Source of the DNA: Fuerstiella sp. | Lineage (GTDB): Bacteria > Planctomycetota > Planctomycetia > Planctomycetales > Planctomycetaceae | Direction: 5' to 3' | NCBI GenBank assembly: GCA_022843805.1 | Contig: JALHMY010000002.1 | Coordinates: forward strand, 128,638 to 186,705 | DNA: 58,068 bases | Part shown: positions 38,040 to 47,066 of the stretch, piece after piece | Position numbering within the stretch: the stretch's first letter is position 1 | How the letters are laid out: each line of letters begins with the position of its first letter | Notes under the pieces: generated by a model | Told to the model about the DNA's origin: nothing | Seen by the model: only the letters and a program-made list of their open reading frames with translations | The model's database searches: none | Position numbers and translations under genes: made by a program

Positions 38040-38601
38040 GAATCTGGCAAACACGAGTCCCTGGAATCCTTCTGATGAACAGATGGATCGGCTGCTGACA
38101 GACTTCTTTAAGCAGGAAGTACCCGTCGCGCTGTCTCATGAATTCAGTGCTTCCGTGAGAGAAATGGCCGCGCCGCTGATTGAAGGTCGGCAGGCATGGC
38201 CCGGTACTGCCGTTCATCTCGCTGGTCCGGTACTCATGTCAGCCGATGTGCATCTGCCGATGGCTCGGACAGAATTGCCTCGCCGATCTGTGGCTGCGAA
38301 GATGACCGTGGCCGGAACTCTGGCAGCCGTCGTAGTCTGTTTATTTGTCGTGACCAGTGCGAATCGATCGGTGCCCGGTTCCGGAGAGTCTGTCACCAGT
38401 CGTCCCGATTCCGCACTGCCTTCAAAGACAGCAGCTTCTTCTGATCGTGATTCATTACCTGAAGAGTCAACGATGCTGGTTTCACCGGGTGCCGATCAGC
38501 GACAGCCCGGCCAAACTGTTTTGGGCAGTGACGGTGTTACTCTGGAAGAGACTGAGGGTGTGGATTTGCGGCCTGCTGCCCTGCCCTTGCCAAAGAACTG
38601 A
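38032..38601 (+). CDS. Single-span membrane protein, candidate anti-sigma factor
   Basis: A 189-residue protein co-translated with the sigma factor (overlap of 8 bp, GAGGA seven bases before the ATG). The N-terminal 70 residues carry LLTDFFKQEVPVALSHEF, a pattern seen beside planctomycete ECF sigma genes. A transmembrane segment spans about 88-108 (AGTLAAVVVCLFVVTSAN), and the rest is a Ser/Pro/Gln-rich tail. No Cys or HxxxCxxC zinc motif is present, so it is not a classical ZAS anti-sigma. The assignment rests on context and topology. Confidence 0.65.
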   Translation: MTKNLANTSPWNPSDEQMDRLLTDFFKQEVPVALSHEFSASVREMAAPLIEGRQAWPGTAVHLAGPVLMSADVHLPMARTELPRRSVAAKMTVAGTLAAVVVCLFVVTSANRSVPGSGESVTSRPDSALPSKTAASSDRDSLPEESTMLVSPGADQRQPGQTVLGSDGVTLEETEGVDLRPAALPLPKN

Positions 38602-38631
38602 TATCCTGACGTGAAACTGCTGTAATCAATC

Positions 38632-39474
38632 ATGACTCGAAGAATTCGACTGGGGATCTCCACCTGTCCCAATGATACGTTTACCTTTCATGCTCTCCTG
38701 CATGAGAAAGTGGATCTGAGGGGTTTACAGTTTGATACGGAACTTCTGGATATACAGCAGTTGAATGATCGTCTTTTTCGAGGTGATTTTGACGTAGCGA
38801 AGGCCAGTTTTCATGCGGCTCTGCTTCTGGCCGACCGCACCGTGGTTCTCCCCAGCGGTTCAGCGCTGGGTTTTGGCGTGGGGCCACTGCTGCTGTCCGC
38901 AACTCCCGGAATGGTCCCCTCCGCAAATTCTCAGGTGACCCTGTGCCCAGGTCGTCACACCACCGCCGCGCTGCTGTATTCGTTATTTTACCAGCGAACG
39001 ACTGATATCAGGCATGTGGTGTTTTCAGACATCATGCCGATGTTGCAGAGGCACGAGGCAGATTTTGGAGTCTGCATTCACGAGGGCCGATTTACATGGC
39101 AACAGGAACAACTGGGACTGGTCGAAGATCTCGGTGTTCGCTGGGAGCAGGCAACCGGTTGTCCTTTGCCCCTCGGAGGAATTGTGGCAAGCCGCGACCT
39201 CCCGGCTGAGGTCATCGCCACCGCTCAGGCTGTGATTCGGGATTCACTGGCATATGCACTTGCAAACCGGGACGCTCCTCTTCCCACGATGAGAAGATAC
39301 GCTCAGGAATTTGATGACGACGTCCTGTTCAGCCACGTTGATCTGTATGTCAACAACTGGACTGTTGATCTGGGACCCACAGGTCAGGCTGCATTGGATG
39401 AACTGTCCAGTCGTGCTCAGACCGCCGGTTTGATCCCGGCAGGCGGAGCACGTCTGGAAGTTTTCGCGGGCTGA
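38632..39474 (+). CDS. mqnD: 1,4-dihydroxy-6-naphthoate synthase MqnD (futalosine pathway)
   Basis: A 280-residue MqnA/MqnD-family enzyme. ISTCPNDTFTFHALLHEKV matches the family opening of MqnD. LDIQQLNDRLFRGDFDVAKASFHAALLL and SGSALGFGVGPLLLS follow in the usual order; MqnA lacks the CPNDTF motif. MqnD converts cyclic dehypoxanthine futalosine to 1,4-dihydroxy-6-naphthoate in menaquinone synthesis. It starts 30 bp after the putative anti-sigma gene and may be part of the same transcript, but a functional link is not apparent. No other mqn gene is in the window. Confidence 0.9.
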   Translation: MTRRIRLGISTCPNDTFTFHALLHEKVDLRGLQFDTELLDIQQLNDRLFRGDFDVAKASFHAALLLADRTVVLPSGSALGFGVGPLLLSATPGMVPSANSQVTLCPGRHTTAALLYSLFYQRTTDIRHVVFSDIMPMLQRHEADFGVCIHEGRFTWQQEQLGLVEDLGVRWEQATGCPLPLGGIVASRDLPAEVIATAQAVIRDSLAYALANRDAPLPTMRRYAQEFDDDVLFSHVDLYVNNWTVDLGPTGQAALDELSSRAQTAGLIPAGGARLEVFAG

Positions 39475-39493
39475 TCCTCGAGCCTCGGACTTT

Positions 39494-40399
39494 TTACTTT
39501 TTCACAAGATGTTCGTTGAACCATCGCACCATTCCCGGGTACACGATGTTCTGATTCTGCTCCGGTGAATAACCATGAGCTGCTCCCTCAACGACAATCA
39601 GTTCACAGGGGACCTTTGCGCTCTCAAGAACGGGGAGAATTTTCTGAGAATGCTCAATGGGCACCAGCAGATCCCTGTCTCCATGAATCATCATAATCGG
39701 GGCGTCATCAGACGTCACCTGCGCAATCGGTGACACGGACTGCTCCAGATTTTCCGCGAAACTCAATGGTGGCCTGAGTGCAGGTACGGCGGCAATTGCT
39801 TCCGGTGGCTTTGTGGTCCAGCCACGCAAATCGGTGGGCGGATACCATGCAACGCCAGCGGCAATTCGGCTGGAATGCTGCAATACTTCGTCTTTGGACG
39901 CTGCGTCGCCATCATCACCCGTCGTTGCCAGCATCAGTGTCAGATGTCCGCCAGCACTGCCTCCCCAGACACCGATTCGCTGCGGGTCAATCTTCAGGCT
40001 CTCCGCATTCCTGCGGACATATCGGATACAGCGTCGCACGTCGGCCACTGCGTCGGGTACCTGATAGCGAGGTGCACTGCCATGACGCACGATAAGGACC
40101 GTATAGCCTGCTTTCAGAAACGGTTCGTTCGCGCCGACCCGACTGGCTGGTTCTGACCAGTTCGAGTACCAGCCGCCGCTTTGCAGATGCAAAATGGCCG
40201 CGCCATTCGCATTGGCCGGTCTGATCACGTCGAATGTCAGTGCCATGCCATCCTTATGACCGTAGACAACATCCGGTGTGATCTGAAACTCTTCGGCGAA
40301 AACCGCCTGCTCTGCCGCGACAAACAGCAAACATGCGGTGATCACCCGATATGCCAGACAAGGCTCGACGGCTTTTAATTTTAAGAAGTGCTGGACCAT
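39494..40399 (-). CDS. Exported alpha/beta-hydrolase (esterase/lipase-like)
   Basis: A 301-residue hydrolase with an N-terminal signal (VITACLLFVAAEQAVFA). The serine nucleophile lies in GVWGGSAGGH (S148), the acid in IHGDRDLLVP (D243) and the histidine in GAAHGY (H275): a complete catalytic triad. The HLQSGGWYSNW segment gives an oxyanion-type HGGW-like motif (here SGGW) of the HSL/BD-FAE type. Substrate unknown. ATG 40399 is preferred to 40441 because the signal peptide then starts at the right distance. Confidence 0.85.
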   Translation of the reverse strand: MVQHFLKLKAVEPCLAYRVITACLLFVAAEQAVFAEEFQITPDVVYGHKDGMALTFDVIRPANANGAAILHLQSGGWYSNWSEPASRVGANEPFLKAGYTVLIVRHGSAPRYQVPDAVADVRRCIRYVRRNAESLKIDPQRIGVWGGSAGGHLTLMLATTGDDGDAASKDEVLQHSSRIAAGVAWYPPTDLRGWTTKPPEAIAAVPALRPPLSFAENLEQSVSPIAQVTSDDAPIMMIHGDRDLLVPIEHSQKILPVLESAKVPCELIVVEGAAHGYSPEQNQNIVYPGMVRWFNEHLVKK

Positions 40400-40505
40400 C
40401 GACTCAATACCCCTTCCAGTGAAATTGAACGGCCTGATCACACGTCAGAGATTATCTGTCACATCATCAGTCAGCTGCGACCTCGTATTTCCGCGTCCTG
40501 CATCC

Positions 40506-41768
40506 CTATGTGGAATAAGGAACCGTCAGGCGGTGACCTGGATGGTTTTCCAGCCATTTTGCAATTCGATCGGTGCGACTGATCGCCACGGGGAGGAAAT
40601 CGAGAGCCTGCTGCAGCCGTTCGTTCGGTTCCGCACAGCTGAATCGCAAAAATCCTCCGCCCGCCTCGCCAAAACATTCACCACCCAGACAGGCAACTCC
40701 GAATTGGTCATCTGCGCCTTCCAGCGTGTACAGTGCCAGACCATGACTCGTAATTCCTAAACGGTTGCAGATCGGAGCAACATTCGGAAAGACATAGAAG
40801 GTGGCGGTAGGATCCAGAGCGGTAAACCCGGGAATGCGATTCAGACCTTCGGTCAGCAGCACGACCTTGTCTCGAAATTTCAGCATCACTTCATCGCGTT
40901 CCACGGTATCTCGCTCCAGTGCGGCCTTGCCGGCGAGCTGCACAATCGGCGGAGTGCACGACAGCGTGGTGTTAATCATCTTGCTGATAGCATCAGTGAT
41001 TGCTGCTGAAGACGCACAAAATCCAAGACGCCATCCGCTCATCGAGTATGACTTGCTGAACGTGTAAGCCGCCACGCACTGATCCATCATGCCGGGCTCA
41101 GCAGCCAGCGAATGATGTTTTCCCTTCCAGATCATGTGACAGTATGGCTCGTCACTGAAGACTGCCACATTCTTTCCCCGAATCAGGTCCGCAATGTCCC
41201 GGAGATCCTGCTGAGTTGTCACGCCGCCCGTGGGATTGTGAGGCGAATTCAGAAAAATGGCCCGAGGTGACGGGTCATTGTTCAGGAAATCTTCGATATC
41301 AGAAACCTGAGGACGGAACAGTGATTCCTGTTTCAGTGGCTTCAGAACGGCTCGTGCACCGCGGCGATGGATATTGGGAAGATATGTGGGAAAATACGGA
41401 CTGAAAACCAGACATCCATCGCCAGGGTTCAGGAATGCTTCGCAGAAGAACTGCTCGAAAACCTTCGCTCCAGGACCTACCGCGATGTTCTCCGTGGCAG
41501 CTGGAATCTGAAATTCCGTCTTAAGAAATCTCGCAGCAGCTTCTCGAAACTCGGGCAACCCAGGCGACGGACAATAGTGAGACTGGTTGTCATGAATCGC
41601 CTGAAGACCTGACTGCCTGGCCGATTCGGTGCTGTTAAACGGGCTGTCTCCGATTTCCAGTTCAACGACATCTTTCCCGGCGGCTTTCAGTTTTCTTGCA
41701 GCGGCCAGAACGGTAAACGCGGTTTCCACATTTAAAGAACGTGCAAATTCGCTCAGCTGAGCACTCAT
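40506..41768 (-). CDS. Class I/II pyridoxal-phosphate aminotransferase
   Basis: A 420-residue aspartate-aminotransferase superfamily enzyme. LNSPHNPTGG (N178), VAVFSDEPYCHMIW (D206), FSKSYSMSGWRLGF (Schiff-base K239) and GFLRFSCAEP (substrate carboxylate-binding Arg) are intact. Similar enzymes act on aspartate, tyrosine, LL-diaminopimelate or alanine; I cannot choose. It is a single gene on the minus strand; the alpha/beta-hydrolase starts 107 bp after it. Confidence 0.9.
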   Translation of the reverse strand: MSAQLSEFARSLNVETAFTVLAAARKLKAAGKDVVELEIGDSPFNSTESARQSGLQAIHDNQSHYCPSPGLPEFREAAARFLKTEFQIPAATENIAVGPGAKVFEQFFCEAFLNPGDGCLVFSPYFPTYLPNIHRRGARAVLKPLKQESLFRPQVSDIEDFLNNDPSPRAIFLNSPHNPTGGVTTQQDLRDIADLIRGKNVAVFSDEPYCHMIWKGKHHSLAAEPGMMDQCVAAYTFSKSYSMSGWRLGFCASSAAITDAISKMINTTLSCTPPIVQLAGKAALERDTVERDEVMLKFRDKVVLLTEGLNRIPGFTALDPTATFYVFPNVAPICNRLGITSHGLALYTLEGADDQFGVACLGGECFGEAGGGFLRFSCAEPNERLQQALDFLPVAISRTDRIAKWLENHPGHRLTVPYST

Positions 41769-42357
41769 GGGGCGGGGTCCGGAAAAAATTGTTCGGCAGT
41801 AGAATCGACGATTTCACACAAATTGTGCGTCGGAGTACACTGGGCGTCAGATCAGGCACTAAAATCTGACTTTCTACTCGCCTTTCCCCGGCTGTTCAAT
41901 CGTGACGAGTCACGAAAACGTGTTCAGCGACAAATGAACTGCTCCTGGCAGGTGAAGTGATGGTGGATTACGAGCCTTCACCCGGGACGGTCTCTGGCCA
42001 CAGAAAAAACGCGAGTGCCAACCGCCCCCTGAACTCTGTGAATATCGGTGTGATCTGTGGTTATCTGCGTTCTGCTTTTTGACCACAGATGACACAGATG
42101 GGCACAGATAAAACACAAGTGTCAGGGCCCCGGGAGACGGGGAGTTTGTGCGGAATCACCAAATCGGGATCGGGTGCCGACGTGTTGCAGACCAGTTCAG
42201 CGCCGAGGTCACCGCGTTTTGTTGCATCTATGCACCACAGCCGCAAACTGCCACATTGAGTGAATCAGCACCCAGCCCAGTCGCTCGATCATTGGTGACA
42301 TGGTTTCGCCGGAAATTCATTCGCAGCAGACATCAGACAGAATTCGGAAAGGTGAAG
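41769..42357. other. Gene-free region with dispersed repeats
   Basis: About 590 bp upstream of the class I aminotransferase and beyond the 3' end of the M56 fusion gene. It holds a repeat module (about 41923-42115) shared with 47067-47220: GTGATGGTGGATTACGAGCC versus GTGATGGTCGATTCCCTGCC, and CCACAGATGACACAGATG in both. The two modules are in the same orientation. The rest (42120-42357) has no gene or motif I recognise. Confidence 0.55.
41923..42115. repeat. Dispersed module with CACAGATGACACAGATG, copy 1
   Basis: Contains a CAGCGACAAATGAACTGCTCC block and then a CCACAGATGACACAGATG block with complement-like GATCTGTGGTTATCTG about 50 bp earlier, allowing a hairpin. It recurs at 47067-47220 and, in part, at 47716-47756. 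Modules with tandem CACAGATGA units look dispersed; the function is unknown. Confidence 0.7.
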
Positions 42358-45300
42358 CTAGTTTTCGACGAATGCGGCTGTGCTCAATATCTTCTCCATC
42401 TCCTCCCACTGATTCGCCGAACCAGCGAGCTTTCCGTCCGGTCCAATCAGGTAATACGCGGGCACCGAGCTGATGGCCAGTTGTTTGATGATGTCCGAAT
42501 GAGGACCCGGGTAATTCTGTGCCCAAACAAGTCTCTGTTGTTTCGCAACAGCTTTCGCCATGGTCGAGTCTTCATCCACGTTAAGGCCCACGACCACCAA
42601 TTGAGCATCGGAATGACGATCGATCGTCGCCCTGAGCTTTGGCATGGATTCAAGGCACGGCGCGCACCAGGTTGCCCAGACATGCAGTAACACGTGGCGC
42701 CCCTGCATGTCGTCGATGTAGCGGACCCGGCCGCTGCTGTCGGTAAACTGGAAGGCTCGCATGCTGGAACCGACCCTCGGTCCAATACGACAGGGCACAT
42801 CAATATCTCCGAGATCGATCTGTCCGCTGGTTGCGTGCTCGGTGCTCACGATCACTGGCACGATCTTTTCGCCAATCGTCTCGATCAGGCAGCCGGCAGG
42901 CTGCTCGTAAAGCTGAATTACCAGGTCGTACTCACCAGGCTCAACGCCGTGGACCTGCAACCGCCCGTCGCTGGAGAGTTTTACAAAATAGTTCCGCCGC
43001 GTATTGAGCCAGGAGTGAAAATCCGGCTGCCTCAGCCAGGCCGGAGACAACGGTTCGCTGGGATTGAAACTCAGTTTTATCCCGTCTATCGGGAACGTTA
43101 CTCTGGTGTCACGACTCACAAGGTAATTGATCGACCACTGCTTACTCAATTCATCATTATTCCTGCCGGATGCAGCCACGCGACCTTTGATCACAACGCC
43201 ATCACCGCCCAGCGTCAACTCGCGATGTTCTCCCGGACTCAGCTGGACCGGGATGGACTCGCTGGAGGTCAGCGACGACTCTTTCCATGGACCAAGAGAG
43301 GCCCTGATCGAACCTCTAACGGGAGGAATTCGTTCGAATTCAAAATGCCCATCCGTGTTCGTTACGGCGTACCACGAATCCTGAAAGCGTGCCTCAGTCA
43401 ACCCGTGTTGTTCCAGTGGAGAAAACGAAACGGACTGATTTGGAACGGGCTGTCCCGCCTGAAGCAAACGACCGGAAATGGTCGCCCAGGGTTCTAGTTT
43501 CATCTCGCCGAGTTCTTTTTCTTCCGGGGCAATCGCTTTTTCTGCGAATCCAAGGTCATGGTAAACGCGAACACGGACCGGCTCGGTTGTGGCCCTGAAC
43601 TGGAAATTCCCCTGGGGATCGGAGAACACTGGCCGCGCATCCTGTAATTCCGGTTCGCCCCTGAACGTATAGGGTACGTCGGTGGGCGAAGCTTCGAGCA
43701 CTGTGGCCTTTTCAACCGGCCGACCTTCTGCATCCACGACGCGGCCTTTGCGTGACGGCGCGGGCTGCAGTGAATAATTCAGGGTGGCCCGTCCATCGAG
43801 AGGTCCGAATGACTCTTCGCTAACGACCGAACGATAACCGTCGGCTTCGAAACGCACGCGATAGCGAACGTCCGGATCGCCGCTTCCAGTCAGCGGAAGT
43901 TCGTAATGGCCGTCCAGCCCAGCCTTCATACCGGGCGTGCACGTGTGGTAAAAATCAGTCCGGAACACAATGACCGGCATCGTCTGAAAACTCCTTACAG
44001 GCTCACTGGTCATCGCGTCTGTTACTTTTCCGCTGACAAGCCTCGCGTCCGCAAGCGTGATCACGTGTGGCGTGGCCCCGGCAACAAGTGATACCTCCTG
44101 GCCAGCGAATCCCCGTGCCCCGACGCTGAACTTGACGGGCTCCTCAGGAGCCCAGTCCCATACAAAAACTCCATTCTCATCACTCTCTACCGGAATCCCG
44201 TAGTCCGGCACATTCGGATGCCTGTGATTGTGCAGCGCATTAGATCGATTCCATGTATCGCGGTCGGTACTGTTGGCCATCGCGACACCCGCCCTGGGTA
44301 TCGGTTTTCCCGAGATGTCGACGAATCGGATCTCGAGACGCTTACCGGACTGAAGCTTAAACCGCAAATTGGCGGAATCGCTTCCAGCAGAAACGACTCG
44401 GCGCTGGGCTGCAAAACCCGGCGCGACGATCGTGATCGGATATTCTCGAGGATGGAGTGGCGGGGTGCGGAAACTGCCGTCCGGTTTGATCTCCGTCTCA
44501 AACACGCCGTCGCCGAAATATGGTTCATCGCTCCAAACGACCCAGCCTCTGGTGACTGGCTGACCATCAGGTCCGGCGACTTCGCCGGAAATCGCCGCGC
44601 CGCTCGTGAGCGTCAGTATTGCTTTACCGGATCGAAGATCTTCAGTCGTGATACCCTGCCGTTGCTGGTGTTCGCCCCAGAATGTGTCGCTGGCAAAATC
44701 CGGATGAATTACTTTCAAACGAAATACAAAGTCCTTTTTGCCATTTTCCGGATGCGCTGGAGCATTAGTGATCGACCACTGGCCATCGGAGTCAGTGACA
44801 GGCGCCGGGCTGCTAAAGAACGGGCTGGTCAGCGCGGAGGAGATCATTGCATCCGGATGTTCGCCCCAGGCTGGCTCGGTGATGTCGACTTCAACCTGCA
44901 CCTCGGCATCGCAAATCGGCTGCCCATTATTATCAACGATGCGTCCGCTGAGCTGATGACCCCTCCTGAGTTGAAACGCATATTTGTCAGGAATGAGCTT
45001 CCCTTCCTGATGTTTGCCCCTCGCGAAATTGACGAACAAGGGTACATAACCAGGTTTGCTCGGCCACATTCTGAGAATATGCAGTCGGCGAGGAAGCTTA
45101 AGTTGGATGATGCCGCGGGAGTCCGTGAAGTACTGTTCGGGGTCTTTTGGCCCCGGATAGCCTTCGACGTGCCAGACACTGATGTAGAGCCTTGCCCCTT
45201 CGAGTGGCTTACCTGCTTCATCTGTAATTTGAACTTCCATCTGTCGGATCTGGTGATCTTCGCTTGCCGCTTTTTGTTCTGCACCTTCCGGAGCGGGCTC

Positions 45301-46482
45301 CCCTGTGGTTGAGGATCTCCCTGCAAATTGATCCGGTGCGACCGGCTGCCCGGCCCGCGACTGCAATCGCAGGGAACCGACAACCAGCACCAGTGCGGCT
45401 GCAGACAGAAGGAATGCCCGAAATGTTTGACGAGTCAGAGAAACACGACTCCGTGCCCTGTCGAGTATCGCAAGAATGCGGTTTTCCACACTGGAACGGT
45501 GAGCCATGCCGACGGTCGTCGAGAAGCCAGGGTGTCGATATGCACGAGCGATATCCAGTAGCACATCGGCGTAGTCCGTCGCGCGCTGACCGCTCATCAG
45601 CACCAGATCATCACAGGCCATCTCGCGAAGCCTTCGCATTTGCGACAATCCGTACCAGCAGATCGGATTGAACCAGTTCAGCGCACATGCAAGAAAGCCC
45701 ATCGTCTGGGTGAGCACGTCCCATCTCTTCACATGGGCAAGCTCATGCAGCAGTACCGGCATTCGACGTTCGACTGACCAGGTATGAGCGTCGAATGGCA
45801 ACACAATGGCGGGTCTGAATAAACCTGCGACCATTGGAGTGATGGTTTCGAAGTGCTGTTTCAGTGCCACCTTCGTCCGTAGCCCTAAACGCTGAGCCGA
45901 GACGTCGCGCTGTTCGCACCATTCGGTGTCGTCGACATCTCTTGCCTGACGCAGCGTACGTTCTGCGGCAAACACCTGTTGTATGAGTCTCGCCAGAACG
46001 ATGCAGAAACCCAACCCCCAAATTACCGATGCTGCGAGTCCTGGCGAAAGCCCTTTAATCGCCGCTGCGTGAAGGGGAGACGTTGTCCGGAAAGCTCCGG
46101 CGGGCTCCGTGTGTCTCAGATACTGAAGCGTGTCGACAGGCGGTGATATCGTCGATGACCAGTCGCCTCCCCGGTCATTGTCTTCGATCACCTGAGCAAA
46201 CGTCACTGTCCGGCGGTTACGGGTAACGTCCGTAACTCTGGATTCCGTGTGCGTCGAGTTGCTGAGCGCATGAGGCAGTAGTGGCACCGACCAGCGTGGT
46301 AAAAGCGCCACCACGATGGGCATTGCAAGACAACCTGCAAGTCCAGCCGTCCAAATTCCATGCCGCACAGCTGCCGAGCGACGCCTTAAGATGATGCTCA
46401 TGACTGCAGTCATGAGAAGCAGTACGAATGATCGCAAAGCGATGTCGGCGATTGAGGCCGGATCGAGATAACTCGTTTCCAT
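42358..46482 (-). CDS. M56 (BlaR1-like) membrane peptidase fused to carboxypeptidase-regulatory modules and a TlpA thioredoxin
   Basis: A 1374-residue fusion. Residues 1-375 look like BlaR1: four transmembrane segments (about 9-32, 42-62, 148-171, 354-374) and, between TM3 and TM4, the zinc protease motif LLHELAHVKRWD (H246, E247, H250) with REMACDD (E287). After TM4 come seven or eight beta-sandwich modules, each opening with G.V.D..G.P (e.g. LSGRIVDNNGQPICDAEV, ISGEVAGPDGQPVTRGWV), typical of carboxypeptidase-regulatory/Ig-like repeats. The last about 145 residues are a TlpA/ResA-like thioredoxin with WATWCAPC (cysteines near 1273 and 1276) and the cis-Pro motif SSVPAYYL. BlaR1 signalling topology predicts that everything after TM4 is periplasmic. 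The start ATG 46482 has AAGGGGAG eight bases upstream and lies 4 bp after the blaI-like stop. Confidence 0.88.
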   Translation of the reverse strand: METSYLDPASIADIALRSFVLLLMTAVMSIILRRRSAAVRHGIWTAGLAGCLAMPIVVALLPRWSVPLLPHALSNSTHTESRVTDVTRNRRTVTFAQVIEDNDRGGDWSSTISPPVDTLQYLRHTEPAGAFRTTSPLHAAAIKGLSPGLAASVIWGLGFCIVLARLIQQVFAAERTLRQARDVDDTEWCEQRDVSAQRLGLRTKVALKQHFETITPMVAGLFRPAIVLPFDAHTWSVERRMPVLLHELAHVKRWDVLTQTMGFLACALNWFNPICWYGLSQMRRLREMACDDLVLMSGQRATDYADVLLDIARAYRHPGFSTTVGMAHRSSVENRILAILDRARSRVSLTRQTFRAFLLSAAALVLVVGSLRLQSRAGQPVAPDQFAGRSSTTGEPAPEGAEQKAASEDHQIRQMEVQITDEAGKPLEGARLYISVWHVEGYPGPKDPEQYFTDSRGIIQLKLPRRLHILRMWPSKPGYVPLFVNFARGKHQEGKLIPDKYAFQLRRGHQLSGRIVDNNGQPICDAEVQVEVDITEPAWGEHPDAMISSALTSPFFSSPAPVTDSDGQWSITNAPAHPENGKKDFVFRLKVIHPDFASDTFWGEHQQRQGITTEDLRSGKAILTLTSGAAISGEVAGPDGQPVTRGWVVWSDEPYFGDGVFETEIKPDGSFRTPPLHPREYPITIVAPGFAAQRRVVSAGSDSANLRFKLQSGKRLEIRFVDISGKPIPRAGVAMANSTDRDTWNRSNALHNHRHPNVPDYGIPVESDENGVFVWDWAPEEPVKFSVGARGFAGQEVSLVAGATPHVITLADARLVSGKVTDAMTSEPVRSFQTMPVIVFRTDFYHTCTPGMKAGLDGHYELPLTGSGDPDVRYRVRFEADGYRSVVSEESFGPLDGRATLNYSLQPAPSRKGRVVDAEGRPVEKATVLEASPTDVPYTFRGEPELQDARPVFSDPQGNFQFRATTEPVRVRVYHDLGFAEKAIAPEEKELGEMKLEPWATISGRLLQAGQPVPNQSVSFSPLEQHGLTEARFQDSWYAVTNTDGHFEFERIPPVRGSIRASLGPWKESSLTSSESIPVQLSPGEHRELTLGGDGVVIKGRVAASGRNNDELSKQWSINYLVSRDTRVTFPIDGIKLSFNPSEPLSPAWLRQPDFHSWLNTRRNYFVKLSSDGRLQVHGVEPGEYDLVIQLYEQPAGCLIETIGEKIVPVIVSTEHATSGQIDLGDIDVPCRIGPRVGSSMRAFQFTDSSGRVRYIDDMQGRHVLLHVWATWCAPCLESMPKLRATIDRHSDAQLVVVGLNVDEDSTMAKAVAKQQRLVWAQNYPGPHSDIIKQLAISSVPAYYLIGPDGKLAGSANQWEEMEKILSTAAFVEN

Positions 46483-46486
46483 GGAC

Positions 46487-46879
46487 TTACTCCCCTTTAC
46501 GGGCGCGACGGATGGCCTGTTCGAGTCGATCAATATCGTCATCTGAAAGCTGCGTGGCCGATTCATCGATCAGCGCGGCCAGTGCGTCGACCGGTGATCG
46601 TGGGAAAAACGTGTCGATCAGCCGCCTCAATGCGGAGAGTCCGGCAGTTTTTCGCGATTGCACAGGCCGATAAATGTGGGCAATTTCTGTCCGGTCCCGC
46701 TGCACATACCCCTTGCGTTCGAGCTGGCCGAGCATGGTTCGCACAGCTGAGTAGCTGGGTGGATCACTGAGATGCTCGCGCACGTCAGCGACTGATGCTT
46801 TCTGCAGGCGAAAAACAACCTGCATGATTTGTTCTTCACGAGGAGCAAGTTCGCGAGCAATTTTTTTCTTTGGTGCCAT
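46487..46879 (-). CDS. BlaI/MecI/CopY family transcriptional repressor
   Basis: A 130-residue winged-helix repressor. The pattern LAPREEQIMQVVFRLQKASVADVREHL and SYSAVRTMLGQLERKGYV is the DNA-binding domain, and a helical dimerisation/regulatory C terminus follows. BlaI-type repressors bind TACA-type dyads and are inactivated by cleavage by a BlaR1-type M56 protease; the next gene encodes one. Two TTGACA/TGTCAA dyads overlap its own promoter. ATG 46879 is chosen because the predicted transcript starts near 46922, so the longer frame (to 46966) is not transcribed. The operon is probably autoregulated. Confidence 0.9.
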   Translation of the reverse strand: MAPKKKIARELAPREEQIMQVVFRLQKASVADVREHLSDPPSYSAVRTMLGQLERKGYVQRDRTEIAHIYRPVQSRKTAGLSALRRLIDTFFPRSPVDALAALIDESATQLSDDDIDRLEQAIRRARKGE

Positions 46880-46916
46880 GGCTTCGTCTGCACCTGCAAA
46901 TGGATGTGCCAACAAA

Positions 46917-46957
46917 TTGACATGTGTCAATTTATTGACATGTTTGCCACTTGTCAA
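46917..46957 (-). promoter_or_regulatory. Promoter with two overlapping TTGACA/TGTCAA dyads (BlaI-type operator candidate)
   Basis: On the minus strand, TTGACA (46957-46952) and TAAATT (46934-46929) are separated by 17 bases, a near-consensus sigma-70 promoter. The perfect dyad TTGACATGTGTCAA (46917-46930) covers the -10 edge and the expected start site, and a second dyad TTGACA-N11-TGTCAA spans 46935-46957, covering the -35. BlaI-like repressors bind such sites in homologous systems (established consensus TACA-N-TGTA-like), so autorepression of this operon is a good inference. The predicted leader is about 43 nt. Confidence 0.7.
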
Positions 46958-47066
46958 GCAATTCATTTAGCAATCTGGTATCCTGGCTGCAGCCCACGTA
47001 AACGAGTCTCTCCGAGACTCGCAGATCCCAATTCCCCAAAAGATGCAATTACATGCCCTCCGTCTC

